Source: Cryptomeria japonica
Lineage: Eukaryota; Streptophyta; Pinopsida; Cupressales; Cupressaceae
Direction: 5' to 3'
DNA length: 64,000 bases
Assembly: GCF_030272615.1 (NCBI RefSeq)
Contig: NC_081405.1
Coordinates: 152,622,113-152,686,112 of the forward strand
Shown one piece after another: positions 34,233 to 46,325 of the stretch (positions are counted from its first letter, which is position 1; the number at the start of each line of letters is the position of its first letter). The position numbers and the translations under genes are program-made. Under the pieces are notes generated by a model. That model saw only the letters and a list, made by a program, of their open reading frames with translations. It ran no database searches and was not told where the DNA came from.

Positions 34233-36169
34233 CTATATCACCATCTCCAGGATCTTTCCTAGGTCCCATGATTCCCTAGCTACCCTCCTAGCTCTACGAT
34301 CTCCCATGCTACGAGATAGGTATAAATGATGGAGCTTTTCGCTCTGGTGGCATGACCTGATGATACAAGCTCCAATAATGCTCAACCCTCTCAGACTGTT
34401 GCATGAGATCCCTAATGGTATCACTCATCAAATCTTGGGCAATGGTCTGCTGGATCGTCTATGTGAGGTGCTCTTTGCGGTCTCGTTGTCTATCTCTGTA
34501 TCACGCTCAATTTTCAATTGAGTAACCTGCCCTATAATTGAGCAACTTGCCCCTATAGCTGGGCAATTTGTGTCTGAGCTTGCGTTAGTTGACCCTATAC
34601 ACCCTATAGGTGAGCTAACCATCCCTATGCCTAAACCAATTGGCTTTGCAAGCTCTGTACTATAGTTTGCAAAGTAGCTATCTATGTCAACTGTTGGTGA
34701 GGAGGCATAATAATCTGAATTGAGGATAGTTGTGAAGGTTGTGGATCCTATGATGGTGGAACCTGTGCTACAATAACCTATACAGGAGCTGCTAGGGGTA
34801 ATATCTTTGTCCTCCTTCACCTGGCCAAGGTCTGTGGATCCTCCTCCCATCCCATCCATCACCTCCTCTCTCTCCTCCTTTGACTCGGTCTCCTCAGAAG
34901 ATCCATCCTCCTCATCAGTCACCTCAAACTCTGAACCCTCATCATCCCCACCTCCTGTCGTGGCCCCTAGCTGCAATGGCCCTCCCCAACCTAGATCCTG
35001 TCTCTACCCACCCCCTCTCCCTCTCATCCCTATTCCTACATCTCCTCCACCTCCACCATCCCAACCTCCTCCATCTCCTCCTCGACCAATATGTCCTCTC
35101 ACTCTCCCTACTCCTCCACATCTCCTACCTCGAGCTCTACCCAGGCCTCATCTCCCACCCCTCTATCCTTTAAGTCCTCCCTCATCATCATCATCATCGT
35201 CACCCTCCTCCAAAAGTGGCATTAGCTCCCTAGGTCCTACCAATCATGGAAATAGATGATCTTCTAGATACTGGGCATACTGCATGGTCATACCTGGATC
35301 TGCCACCCCTGGTCACATATCCCACCATACATGTGGAAGAGTCTGGAACTTGGCCTATACTATATCAAAACCCAAAGGGGGACCCCACTCTCCTCTCTCC
35401 TTGTGCACTTGGGCATAGATGGCCATGCCCTGCAACATCGCCTAGGTACAACCAAACTGCCAAAGTACATGAGGCAAGATGAATCTCTCCACAATATAGG
35501 AGGTCCTCCCTATCAAGTATCAACTCTAAAATAGGATAGGAATATTTGTCACATCCTCTGTCCATGCCTCATAATATTTGTATGATCGCCAAACCATTGA
35601 GTCTATGTCATCCAAGACCCATCTCTAGTACTCTAACTTCTCGAGTATGGGCTAGGAAGTGGCTGATCGTGGTACAAGTGAGCCAAGACACATATCCCCC
35701 ACACATATCACGTTTGTTGTCTAACCATTTGTCAAAGTATCCATCCCCATCCAACTGAGAACCCACGAGATCTCCTATCTGGACAAAGGAACCCACAAAT
35801 CAAAACTACTAGTATAGATGGAAGTGGGGCATGCTGATCCACCATGTCCTGCCATGCAACTGAGTAATCACTGAGGTGTGGATCAACAAACACCTCTTGC
35901 AATGCAACGGTCCCACCCTGCTCCTCCACATCATACTGTACCAACTCTCTGGTGATCAAGATCCATAGTATCCTGTAAACAATCTCAGGTGTCATGGAGA
36001 TCTCTCCAGTTGGAAGATGGAAGGTGTTGTGCTCACTATGCCATCTCTCCGCTAACGCAATCAATACAACCCTATTATTCTGATAGGAAGGCATGAACAA
36101 GATGTGTGACAAACCACATGCATCAATAACCTCTCTATCCCCATCAGACAACACTCCCCGCATAGCCAA
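34233..36169 (-). pseudogene. Antisense gene inside Gypsy-B, plant mobile domain (MAIN-like), decayed
   Basis: It is read opposite to gag-pol. The first 145 codons (36169-35732) hold GLSHILFMPSYQNNRVVLIALAERWH and FHLPTGEISMTPEIVYRIL, split here by other residues. These match the PMD pattern (ALAERW...TFHLPTGE-T-T--D). Past frame changes I can read YVWGICVLAHLYHD (like WG--VLA-LY) and ERFILPHVLWQFG (like PDRV-RQFG), also PMD features. A Glu/Asp-rich tail follows (34976-34800, EEDGSSEETESKEEREE). PMD proteins are known in plants as MAIN/MAIL nuclear proteins and in transposons. Function in the element is unknown. Stops and frameshifts make this copy inactive. Confidence is moderate, since the family call rests on motif memory. 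Confidence 0.65.
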
Positions 36170-36297
36170 CGTCTTTGGGTATCACTCCCAAAGCATCAAC
36201 ACACCACGTCGAGCCTACATCACAATATCAACACAATATCAGTTCTACCTTTTACATGAATCAATCAACATGAGATCTTAAAATAATCTCATTGAGC

Positions 36298-36920
36298 CCC
36301 TATCAATAACGTCGGTCATGCTATCATTCGGGAGTTTCAATCATAAACTCTTAATTAGTCAGGTGGGTTCATCTTAGCCTATCCTATTGGTAATCAAATA
36401 GACCTCTCCTATTAGTGATGCAAGTCATGCTATCCAATACAATTTGGTTCCTCTTAGCCTATCACATCAATCGACCCATATCAGTCACAAAATGACTCAT
36501 ATCGAAATAAAAATCATCTTGCATCAAATCAAAGTTATTCCATATAAAAAATAAAGTTATCTCCTATCGATTCAAGAAACCCATATCGACATCAATGACT
36601 CATATCAAAATAAAATAAACCCATATCAAATCAAAATACCCATAACGAATCCATATCAGAATCAAGTTGTCCCATAATGAAAATCAAGTTGACCCATATC
36701 AATGACGAAAGTCACACTATCATTCTAAAGTTTCGATCTTCAACTCTTATCAACAAGGGAAGGCTCATCTCAACCTATCCTATCAGTGACCTAGTCATTT
36801 GAACTTATCAAACACTTGGAGTGTTGATCATGCACTGTAAAGAAGACCTCTCCTATCACTGACACAAGTCATGTTATCAATCTAGAGTTTCAATCATAAA
36901 CTTCATCCATCCAAACACAA
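36298..36920. repeat. Mixed direct repeats upstream of the antisense gene
   Basis: A longer unit with cctctcctat(t/c)a, caagtcatg(c/t)tatc, gagtttcaatcataaactc and catct(t/c)a(g/a)cctatcctat occurs about three times, in changing order (around 36300-36430, 36700-36790, 36840-36910). Between copies (36470-36720) a short word (c)ccatatca recurs about ten times. No coding signal. Confidence 0.65.
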
Positions 36921-37089
36921 ACATGCCCTTTATCCAGTCCTGTCCATATCAAAAATCAATATTTGAACACATGGGACTACATCACGACAAATCGACCATT
37001 GGACCTAATATTGGACATCATTGCACTCATTATTATCAATTTTGTACATGTCAAAAATCTGAAAAAATACTCAAAAACTAGCTCTATCT

Positions 37090-37330
37090 CATATGCGCTA
37101 CAACAATTGTTCTATGCGCTAAAACATATGCACCATAACAACATTTCAATGTGCCACATTATTTAACATATGTGCTAATACTTTGATCCTATGTGCTAAT
37201 ATAAACATCGAATGTGCTAAGATATCACGCATATGCGCTACCTAAACATTCATATGTGCTATGATAAACTCTAAATGCGCTATAAGAAATTTCAAATGTG
37301 CTTTGAAAATCAACAAATGTGCTAAAATAA
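37090..37330 (-). repeat. Inverted 21-bp array near the Gypsy-B 3' LTR
   Basis: The + strand word atgcgcta or atgtgcta starts at 37093, 37114, 37149, 37170, 37191, 37212, 37233, 37254, 37275, 37296 and 37317. Steps are 21 bp, except one of 35 that includes an extra atgcacc at 37128. Read on the minus strand it is (t)tagcgcat, the array 1 word. It lies upstream of the antisense gene, as array 1 lies upstream of gag. Confidence 0.88.
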
Positions 37331-38019
37331 AACCTACAAACTAGGGAATAAAAAAAGCGCAAAAATCGGCTAAAAATCTTGAAAAATCTATCAAAAAATG
37401 CATAAAAATCACTCAAAGAGGGTCAAACATCCGCTTATCGGTGGGCCATACTCTGCTGGCTTGTTGAATCGACAAACTTTCTCAGATATGTGCTTATGAT
37501 AAGGGGGCTCCATTTTCTCTTCTTCTCTTCTTCTCTCCAATCTCCAATCTTCAAATGCCAAGTGCACAAATGAGTTGGAATGGGACCCTTGGAGACTTAT
37601 ATAGCATGTGCTAATGTAAGCACGGTATATTGTCTAGATGGACATGTGGGGCATGTTTGTGCTATGCTCTCACGGTATTCTCAACAAATTTAATTAATTT
37701 TTATCAGCAGATCAATTTCGAAAAATTTAAAAAACCACACAAATCAAATTTAAAAAAAAAATCCACAAAAATCGATTTTTTTTTTTAAATTCACAAAAAT
37801 TGAAAAATTGTCAAAAATCAACAACATTGCCCCGAACATCAAATTTTTTCTCAATTCGTCTCCCGAGGGGGCATCATTATCATATCAACGTCATATTAGT
37901 ATCAATATTCATATATTGGGCATCATATCGAAAATTTTGGCGATGACAATAAAACCAAAAATTTTGGCAACATATCAAGTGATTTTTCTTTGAATAAACA
38001 TGTGGTCACAAGTTACTTC
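37331..38019 (+). other. Gypsy-B 3' untranslated end
   Basis: AT-rich. It contains aaaaatcgattttttt-type runs (37745-37790) and cccgagggggcatcatt (37862), similar to Gypsy-A near 9817. No gene. Confidence 0.5.
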
Positions 38020-38033
38020 AAAGAGGGGCAAAA
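38020..38033 (+). other. Gypsy-B polypurine tract
   Basis: aaagaggggcaaaa abuts the 3' LTR, equivalent to aaagaggggaaaa in Gypsy-A. Confidence 0.8.
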
Positions 38034-40363
38034 TGTAGACATCTAAAACTTGCGCATCTAATTAAATAAATTTTATTTGTTTAATTATTTCATATTCACC
38101 TATTAGTTAAACTAAGGTTTAATTAATATCCCCTTTTCTTCTATCTAACCATTAATTAAAAATCATTTGATTAAATCCCCTTTCTTCCATTAATTGAATA
38201 AATTTTATTTATTTAATTAAATTCCCTTTCCACGATTTAATTAAAATTCTTTCTTTTATATAAATAAAACAAATTTCTTTATAATCCCCCACTTGCATTT
38301 TCCTACAAATGCAAGTTGCATTCATTTCGGTTGAAATAAATCTTTTTATTTTAATTTAAATTCCCCTTTTCTACCACATGCATCCTCCTACAAAATCCAC
38401 TTGCATCCTAAGCATTCTTCTAGAACCCCTATAATCTCACTTAACTAGTTTAATCCTTTTATCATGTCACATCCCTAAATTTGGGGAAGTCACTTCTCCG
38501 AATTTGGAAGAAAGTCTTCTAAATGCATTTAAGACTGTTAGAATCAATGATAGTCCCAAAGACACTAAGAGGGGGGAGGGGGGTGAATCAGTGTCTAATC
38601 AGTTTACAAAATATTTATACTTATTAAGAATTTTGCATCTCAAAATAGTGCACTGGTAAATAAGAATTAATGCAACAAATAAGAATAACAAAGACAATAT
38701 AGAGAACACACCATAACACAAGATATTTAATGAGGAAATCCGGTGTGGGAAAAACCTCGATGGGATTTGTGACCCACAATATTCACTCACTGGCCAATGA
38801 ATAAATATTACTTACAATGAGGGGTCTGCACATGCAGGAAGGCTAGCAGCCTAGAGCTCATTGCTCAACCACAAAATAGAAGTCTCACTAACTTACAAAA
38901 TGGATTATTAAAATCCAATACAATGTACTGCTTCAAATCAACATCAACTATGCCAAGTTCAGTACCGGTTTAAGCTTAGTCTATAACCAAAACCTTTGCT
39001 GTCAACTATATCACCTTATACAAAATTGCCTTATACTTCTCATCTATCCTCTATACAAAAAGACCTATAATATCTCAAACTTATATGTGTCTTTTACAAT
39101 ATGCCATGTCGGCTTTTATAAGAGATAATTACATTATAAAACAATAAACAAAAGTTTATTCCATGTCGGCTTGAGTGTCGGTATGCATTACTGCCATTGC
39201 CGGTGAAGTGCCTGCCGGTGTATGTAGAAGTCTATTGCCGGTGCCGGTAACTACTGGTGGTTGCCGGATGATTGCTAGTTGGTTGCCATCAATGACAACA
39301 TCAACTATTCTCATAAGAGTGTAGAATGCCAACAAAGACTTTATTTCTTCAACAAGTTAACTTGTTCAGTTCTCCCAAATTTGTAAGGCTCTTACAAATT
39401 AGCCTCTAAAGTCTTCTAAACCATTAAAGGCTATTACAAAGCCTTGAAGGTTTCTCCCTTCACACAAGCTAAACCTCCACAATATTCAAAGAGCCTTTAA
39501 GGCTCTTACAAGATATCATCCTTTCAACACATCAACCTAAACGACTTGTCCCCTTTGTACAAATTCAACTTTGTACAAGAATTAAACCAATGGACAATAG
39601 CCTTCCTCATTGGATATTAGCTTTATCCAATGAATCATCCTCTTGAGATTAACCTTCAAAGCTTGTTAAGAATCTAATGCTTACTTAGCCTCCTCTCAAC
39701 CCTTCTCATGGTGACACTTGCCAACATGAGATTGGATTGAAAACCCTACATGGATTGATAACTTTCAATCCTAGCCCTTGTTAAGATTATTCAATCTTGG
39801 CCATCCATTTGACCAATTCCTTTATAAATAGAGCCCATTTCTTCAATCCAAGGATCCCCATCTTTATTTTGCATCCAAGTTATAGTTAATTTGTCTTGTG
39901 CAGGTTATCAAGGAACTTATTTTATCATCTTCAAGCATTTAGATCATTTTAATTGTATCATAGCTTAGATTTTATCATGCTTGGAGTATCATGCTAGTTT
40001 TAATTTCATGCTAGTTCCATATCATCTTCATATCACTCTCATACTAGCTTAATATCATACTAATCTTGTTATCTTGCACCATATCTAGTTTCATATCCAT
40101 AGCATATCACTAAGATCTTAGTTGCATCCATTTAGATCTTAGATCATACACTATCTCTCGTTCTTTGAGTAGTCATCCCAAGATCAAGTGCTCTTCCAAG
40201 ATGAGAGCCACCTCAAACTTGAGGGTTCCTTGGCGATAGAGGACAATGAGATGATTTTGAGAGTTTTTGATTAAATAACTTGTTTTGTTGATTCTAACCT
40301 CTAATGAAATGTCCCATTGGTTTGTTTGTGTCTCTCTTGCAAGTACCTCAATCTGAGCATACA
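38034..40363 (+). repeat. Gypsy-B 3' LTR, interrupted by a solo LTR
   Basis: It starts tgtagacatctaaaac and ends ctgagcataca, matching 13936-15425. Without the nested 804 bp it is 1,526 bp long. It has extra pieces against the 5' LTR, for example near 39985-40010 and a few bases near 40212. Its TATA-like tataaatag is at 39823-39831. Confidence 0.92.
38536..39334 (-). repeat. Solo Copia-type LTR (799 bp) inside the Gypsy-B 3' LTR
   Basis: On the + strand it begins tgttagaatcaatgatag and ends gaatgccaaca, flanked by aagac (38531-38535 and 39335-39339). The Gypsy-B 5' LTR reads straight through this point. Orientation is taken from likeness to the minus-strand Copia-3 LTR: a gagggggtgaatcagt stretch near one end, ccggt words and a gccaaca end. 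No internal region is left, so the two original LTRs recombined. Confidence 0.9.
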
Positions 40364-41990
40364 CCTAGATCTTCCATTGAACTGCAATTCGTAGAACTGT
40401 TGTTAATGCTTTGTATTTAGCTATGTTATTGGTGCAAGGAAATGACAATCAATATGATTTAGGGATAGAGTCCCCTTGAGGTGTGATAAAGAGGATGCCA
40501 ACTCATGCACCATGTTGCATGTATGAACAATCAAAATATAATTGCCAAGGCTTTGCCTTTGTCACTGTAAGAATGGATTCATCCAGGAATTCTGAGACAA
40601 TAGGAGTGTCATCAATCATAGGTGCATCTGCCAGTTGATCTGCAATAGCTTGTCCTTTAATTGCTTTTCTATCCACATATTCAATGTTGAACTCGCTTAG
40701 AATCATGACCCATTTAGCTAATCTTCTAGTGAGTGTTGCCTTATTGAGAAGATATTTTAGTGGATCTATCCTTGCAATGGAATTTGTTTTATGAGTTAGC
40801 ATGTAATGTCATAATTTCTGTGAGGCAAAAACCACAAGATGATATGCATGCTCAATCAATGTGTAGTTAAGCTTGTAACCAACCAATGTGCGGTTGATAT
40901 AATATACTAGTCTTTCCTTTCCTTCATTATTCTGTTGCTCCAAGAGTGCCCCTAGTGCTATTTGTGTAGTTGATATGTAAAGTAGTAGGGATTTTCCTAG
41001 AATTGGTGGTATCAATACTGATGGATTCAAAAGATAGTCCTTGAGAATTTGAAAAGCCTGTTGACACTTATCATCCCATTTGAACTTGATATTCTTATAA
41101 AGGAGATGCTAAAAAGGATGACATTTATCTGCAATTTGTGCGATGAATATGTGTATTGATTGAAGTCTTCCATGTAGAGATTGAAGATGACTAATATTCT
41201 TTGGTGGTGGCATCTTTAATATAGCTCTGACTTTAGCTGGATCTACTTCAATTCCTCTCTGCGAAACAATGTATCCAAGGAGCTTCTCGGAGGTCACCCC
41301 GAAGACACATTTCTTAGGATTTAGCCTAACTTTGTATTTTTCTAAATGTTCAAAAACCACTGATAGAATATCCAGATATGTTTATCTTGTTATTTAATTT
41401 CCTAAGAGATCATCAACACAATCTTCCACAGTGACGTGCATGAGATCATGAAAAATTGTCGTCATTACTCTTTGATATGTAGCACCCACATTCTTTAATC
41501 CAAAGGGAATAACATTCTAGCAGAAAGTACCCCAAGGACAAGTAAATGTTGTTTTATGTTGGTCTTCAAGTGCTATTTTTATTTGGTTATACCCAGAGAA
41601 TCCATCCATCAATGATAACATTGCATGACCAGCTATAAGATCCACTATCAAATCAATGTTCTGCAATGAAAAATCATCCTTAGGGAAAACTTTATTAATG
41701 TATCTAAAATTTGTACATATTCTGATGTTGCAATCTGGTTTACTGATAGGTACCAAGTTAGAGATCCATACGGGGTAGTCAATTGGTCTAATGAATCCCA
41801 CATCCAATAATTTCTCCATCTCTACCTTAACTAATAGTGCCACCTGTAGATACATTCTTCTCAATTTATGTTTTACAATCTTAGCTCTTGGAGTAACTAT
41901 CAAATGAAGCATTACTAGATTAGGGTCCAATCTAGGCATATCCGTATATGACCATGCAAAATTGATTTGTCATCTTGTGAAAAATTATAT
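40364..41990 (-). pseudogene. Gypsy-D reverse transcriptase, RNase H and start of second RNase H
   Basis: On the minus strand from about 41939: MPRLDPNLVMLHL, VEMEKLLDVGFIRPIDYP, INKVFPKDDFSLQNIDL and LMDGFSGYNQIKIALED. A stop at 41517-41519 lies just before NVIPFGLKNVGATYQR. The active-site motif reads CVDD where A and B have YVDD. Then LNPKKCVFGVTSEKLLGY, RNase H (LLLYISTTQIALGALLEQ, LVYYINRTLVGYKLNYT) and LTRRLAKWVMILSEFNIEY. The second RNase H opens with KPWQLYFDCSYMQHGA and FITPQGDSIPKS and is cut at 40364 by Gypsy-B. Most open pieces share one frame. Confidence 0.88.
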
Positions 41991-43017
41991 AAAGTTTGGC
42001 TTTTTTTTGTTTTGTTTTTTTCTGTCAGAGATTGTGCTAAGAATATGTTGTGTGGAACCTCCTGTTCCAATATTTGTCTTGATAATCACTTCCACTAGCA
42101 TTGATGATTTTTCCTCATATGATGTCATAGGGAGAGTGTCAAACCTTCCATCCTCGAGTGCCTTAGAGAGGTTTTCACCCTCAGATACACCCTTTCTTTT
42201 TACTTTTTAGGGTTAGATAATGCCACAGTGTGGTATTCACCACAAGACCCATGATTTGTTTTTATTTTTATACTTTTGCGACTAGAAGGTTCGACGTTAT
42301 CTCTAAGATATGCCATGCTATCAAGTTCTATAACGTATCTTACTTTGTGGTCTTCGATAGGTAAATCATTGCTTATGTCAAGATAGTCAATAAAGGCCTC
42401 GTCATTTTGAAAAGTGTCTAGTTGTGGAGGCTCTTGTTGGCCCCAATCAATGAGTTGTGGATGAATGAGAGAAGGCCATCAATATTCTCAAAATAAATGG
42501 GGGAGAGGGTAAAGACACAAAATTATTTAGGTATCTCAATGTAATCTTCGGGGTCATCACTAGAAATCTCCTCATCATCCTTGATCGTAGATGAGTCTAA
42601 ATCGATGTCACTAGAGGGACACTCAATAATGAGAGTCTTCACTCTTTGTGGTTTTGACCTAGAACCTTGAGATGTTGAGGGTTCAGGATCCCAAAATATT
42701 TTTATCCACGGATATCCACTATCATTCTTTTCTTGTGATGGAGACTCTGATAACGTTAATTGACCAACTTTGAATTTTCTATTAAAATATTCTTCTTCTG
42801 TGAGTTCACTTGGTTCTCTAAATGTTTCGGTGAGCTCATAATCACTAGATGAATTATCTGAACCCCATTCCCATTAATTAGAGTCTGTGGAGTGGTACTT
42901 CTTTTCTTGTTGGTCATTAGAGTGTGATTTGCAACATTTTTGTAGACTTATGAGTACCTAATCTGAAGGGTATGAAGCCAAGTCCTTTCGACCATTGTTT
43001 TTGAATGTTAACTTTGG
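41991..43017 (-). pseudogene. Gypsy-D linker between G-patch and RT
   Basis: Decayed polar spacer with many stops on the minus strand, in the place of the B and E linkers. No catalytic motif found. Confidence 0.5.
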
Positions 43018-43840
43018 TTACAATGGTTCAATTCTTCCTTTATTTTCTAATCCAAGAGGGCTCTTTCCATCATATCCAAATTTTTCTAAGAACTTGAATC
43101 CTTTGCCATACTTTTCACATGGTATCTTGATGTGATCTTGTGTAGATTCCTCTTCAGGTTCCTTATAGAGCATTTTGCAGAGATCTTCTTCTTCCATCTC
43201 ACCCCATCTGAAGAATATAGTGGGATCCCATTTAATAGTAATAGTGAATACTTTTTTTAGAGGGATGTGGTATTCCATAATCTTTAGGAGAATCCATTAT
43301 TTGTCTTCAATACATGGTTTGATTCAAAGTATATTCTCCCATGCCATTGTCCTTTTATTTTCCTTTAAGCTCACCTTGTTTTGATGTAAAAGGTTTTAAT
43401 TACTATGGATCCACATATGTTGATGATGGAGTTGCTTCTCTATTTATTGGAATTGTCATCTTTGATCTTGGTCACGGGTTATTACAATATATGAAGGGAT
43501 TCAAATCACCTTTGACTGTCACTTTAGCTCCATTGTGAGGAAATTTTATGCATTGATAATATGTTGATGGTATTGCTCTCATTTCATGAATCCATGGACA
43601 TCCCAAAAGTATGTTGTGTGTGAGATCCAAATCAAGGACTTGGAAAACCACATCCTTGGTTACTGGCCCAACACTTAAAGGTAGGGTGACTATTCCTTTA
43701 GATGAGCATTCTTCATCATCATATGCTTTGATGGTGATTTTATTTCTTGAATTCACAGCATGTTCAAAGTATCCCAGTTGTTTAATAGTATTCAAAGTAC
43801 AAATGTTCAAACTTGCTCCTCCATCTATCAAGACTCATTT
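43018..43840 (-). pseudogene. Gypsy-D protease and G-patch-like domain
   Basis: Protease (43831-43472): MIDGGASLNICTLNTIK with the catalytic Asp kept, then ITIKAYDDEECSSKGIV, HNILLGCPWIHEMRAI and FIYCNNP. The G-patch-like domain (43278-43018): EKYGKGFKFLEKFGYDGKS, PLGLENKGRIEPL. The two are in different frames with stops between them. Order and spacing equal those of B and E. Confidence 0.8.
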
Positions 43841-44097
43841 GATGTGGTTTCTATGGAGAAAGGATTCAATATGGAGAGGTGCATTGTATGGTTGGCATAT
43901 AGATGCATCAATGGATTTTGTGACCATAAGGAAATGTGGAGTGGAAAGGTATCCCACCATGGCTTGAAACTGGTCCATGTTCAAATCAGTGGGTATGGAG
44001 GTTTCTCTCAATGCTTTGTCAAGAATGAGCTTATGTGAAGGGAAAATGCGTAAAAGCTCAAGGATGAAAATGAGAGTGGGTGTCTTCCCTAACTAGT

Positions 44098-46325
44098 CTA
44101 AAAGGTCATACTAATTTTTGGTAGATGATAAGGTTGTGGTCTTGGATGGAACACCTTGCAAGGTGAATTTACCTTGACGGGTTGTGACATTACATTTAGA
44201 GGTTTCATCTTTAAGGATGAAGAAGATGGCCCAATGCCCTTTAAAACAACTTTACTCCTTTGGGTAGAACCTTTAGGAGTTTTTTCCTTTATAATAATGG
44301 TAGAAACATGATTGTCCATTGAAATGTGGTTAACGAGCGAGTCATAATCATAGGAAATTTTAGTATAATTGGCATGATTATCTATTTTGGCTTTTCCTTT
44401 ATCATGTTTGGGAAATGGCTCCTTAAACAACTCATGTTCCTCATTGGAGGTGTGACCATCAAATTCTATGCCACCCTTGTCAATAAGATCTTATATAACA
44501 TCCTTTAATTGGTGACAATTGCTAGTTTTGTGTCCTTTGCTCTTGTGATATTCACAATACTCATCATCATCCCGCCATGCAGGTTTCACTTTTGGTTCAT
44601 AAGGTGGATTATCTGGTAGTGTTATGAGCTTGTTTGCAACCAATTTCTTGAATGTTGTCTCAATTGGCTCTCCAAATGGAGTGTATTTTCTTTGATACTT
44701 TGATGGCCTTTGAGTGTGCACCTGATTGTTCGCATTGGATGAGCTTGCATTGGGGAAAGCCATTTTTAGTTTTACAACATTCACATCTACTACCCCATCA
44801 TTGACTATGTTCTTATTCTTGTTCCAAAAGTGGGACTTGTCTTTCCCATTTGATTCTTCTTTGTTCTCTTTAAATATCTTAACGATGACTTGTTTAATAA
44901 GGACTTTTTCTGTTGCCAATCCTTTCTCAATGACCTCCTTAAAGGTAGACAAAAAAGCCTTTCTTAGCTCATATCCAATGTCCTTGTTAAAATTTTGAGT
45001 GAACATTTATACCATCTATTTTTGTGGGATATGACAAGAGCATCGACTAGCAAGGCCTCTCCACCGCTGTAGGAATGAAGAAAAAGATTCCCCATTTTTC
45101 TGCTTAGTGTTGCATAAGGTAGTCACTGACACATCTATTTCAAACCTGTATGAGAAGTGTTATATGAAAGTTTCTGCTAGATCACTCCATGATTTGATTC
45201 TAGGTGGGAGTTGGGAGAACCATTCCATATCTTGTCCACCTAAACTTTGTGGGAAAAATATCATCGGGTAAGTTTATTCTCTTGCTACCTCAATGCAAGT
45301 TGTGAAAAATTATCTCATGTGTGCCTTGGGATCCCCTTTACCTTTTATATTTGTCAAACTTTGGTTTCACAAAATATGGAGGAAATGGAGGCATTGTAAT
45401 ACTTCTATCAAATGGATACGGACATATATCTTTCATTGTATACTGTTGCTTTGGTGTATTCATGTCCACCATTTGTTTTTTCAAATCCTTGATTTGTTGT
45501 TGCAAGTCATTCTTGGGTGGAGTATTTTCTCTTTGAGCTAGTCCCATGCCTGAGCCACTAGGCGGAGGAGGAGGGATATAGTGCATGTATGGATGGTATT
45601 GATCATAAATGTGTTCATATGGAGAAGGAACATAGTTATAGCTTGGATAAAGGACCACTTGGTATGGTGTTGTAATAAGGAGCACTAGGTCTAGGTTGAT
45701 ACATGTCATGACCATGAGGATGGGAGGTATCATAAAAGTGATCTTGAGTATTGCCCCCAAATCTGACACGGGGTCTCCTCATGTCATGATTTTGAATGTT
45801 CGCTTGAGTGTAATTTTATGCATTGGTATGAACTTGGGTATTATCATGGTCATGTGTAGTGGTAGTTTTTCTCCATGGGAAAGGACGATTGCAGGGTTGT
45901 TCATGAGAGTTCCTAGTAAAATTAGCATGAGCATAGGTATTGGGAACTTCTATTTTTTGAAATAAGGATGAAGGTGACCCATGCACAAAATTATCTCTCC
46001 TATTACCACCATTATGTCCTCTAGGATTTTCATTTGTGTAATTTCCTTGATTAGGGTCCTCCTCTATAATTTGAGACACATCAAAATCGTGAGGTAGCTT
46101 CATTTCACTTTTCATCATGACTTGAAAGAAGTATTGTCTATCTCTTCTCATGATTTCCTCAACCAATCTATTGAACCTTGGATCTATGGTATTCTCTTCA
46201 ATGTCTACGAAGGTGATAGATGAATTTTCATTATCATTGTTGTTCTCATTGTCATTGTCTAGTATATTACTGCGATTGTCAAATGGGTTGTAAAATTCAT
46301 CTCCATCAAACTCATAGGTACTCAT
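44098..46325 (-). pseudogene. Gypsy-D gag
   Basis: It starts at 46325 with MSTYEFDGDEFYNPFDNRS, acidic and Asn-rich. It continues FNRLVEEIMRRDRQYFF and MKLPHDFDVSQI, then, in another frame, MKDICPYPFDRSITMPPF and YFVKPKFDKYKR. The gag domain is at about 45340-45000 (DMEWFSQLPPRIKSW, FSSFLQRWRGLASR). The piece at 45006-44491 ends with the intact knuckle CEYHKSKGHKTSNC (C-X2-H-X4-H-X4-C), a variant usual in plant Gypsy gags. A C-terminal piece (44430-44098) follows. It is split by several frameshifts and stops. Confidence 0.85.

Larger units (their letters stand above)
13936..40363 (+). mobile_element. Gypsy-B: giant Tat-type element with both LTRs and TSD
   Basis: The span is 26,428 bp. Subtracting Copia-2 and its TSD (6,711 bp) and the solo LTR and its TSD (804 bp) leaves about 18.9 kb. 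Order: LTR, primer site, leader with 21-bp arrays, gag, protease, G-patch, linker, RT, RNase H, second RNase H, integrase, then a 6-kb 3' region with repeats and an antisense gene, polypurine tract, LTR. The flanks cttag (13931-13935) and cctag (40364-40368) are a TSD with one mismatch inside the second RNase H of Gypsy-D. The LTRs differ at several percent with some indels, so it is older than Copia-1. Confidence 0.92.

Noticed and set aside
34807-35259. Forward Ser/Pro-rich ORF of 150 codons
   Set aside because: It is opposite the acidic tail of the antisense gene; Glu/Asp/Ser codons on one strand give Ser/Pro codons on the other. No domain.
37090-37330. CRISPR-like array
   Set aside because: The units are degenerate, with no distinct spacers and no cas genes. 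The setting is a plant retrotransposon.
43175-44038. Forward ORFs across the Gypsy-D protease and G-patch region
   Set aside because: Shadow frames. The minus strand carries the protease and G-patch motifs.
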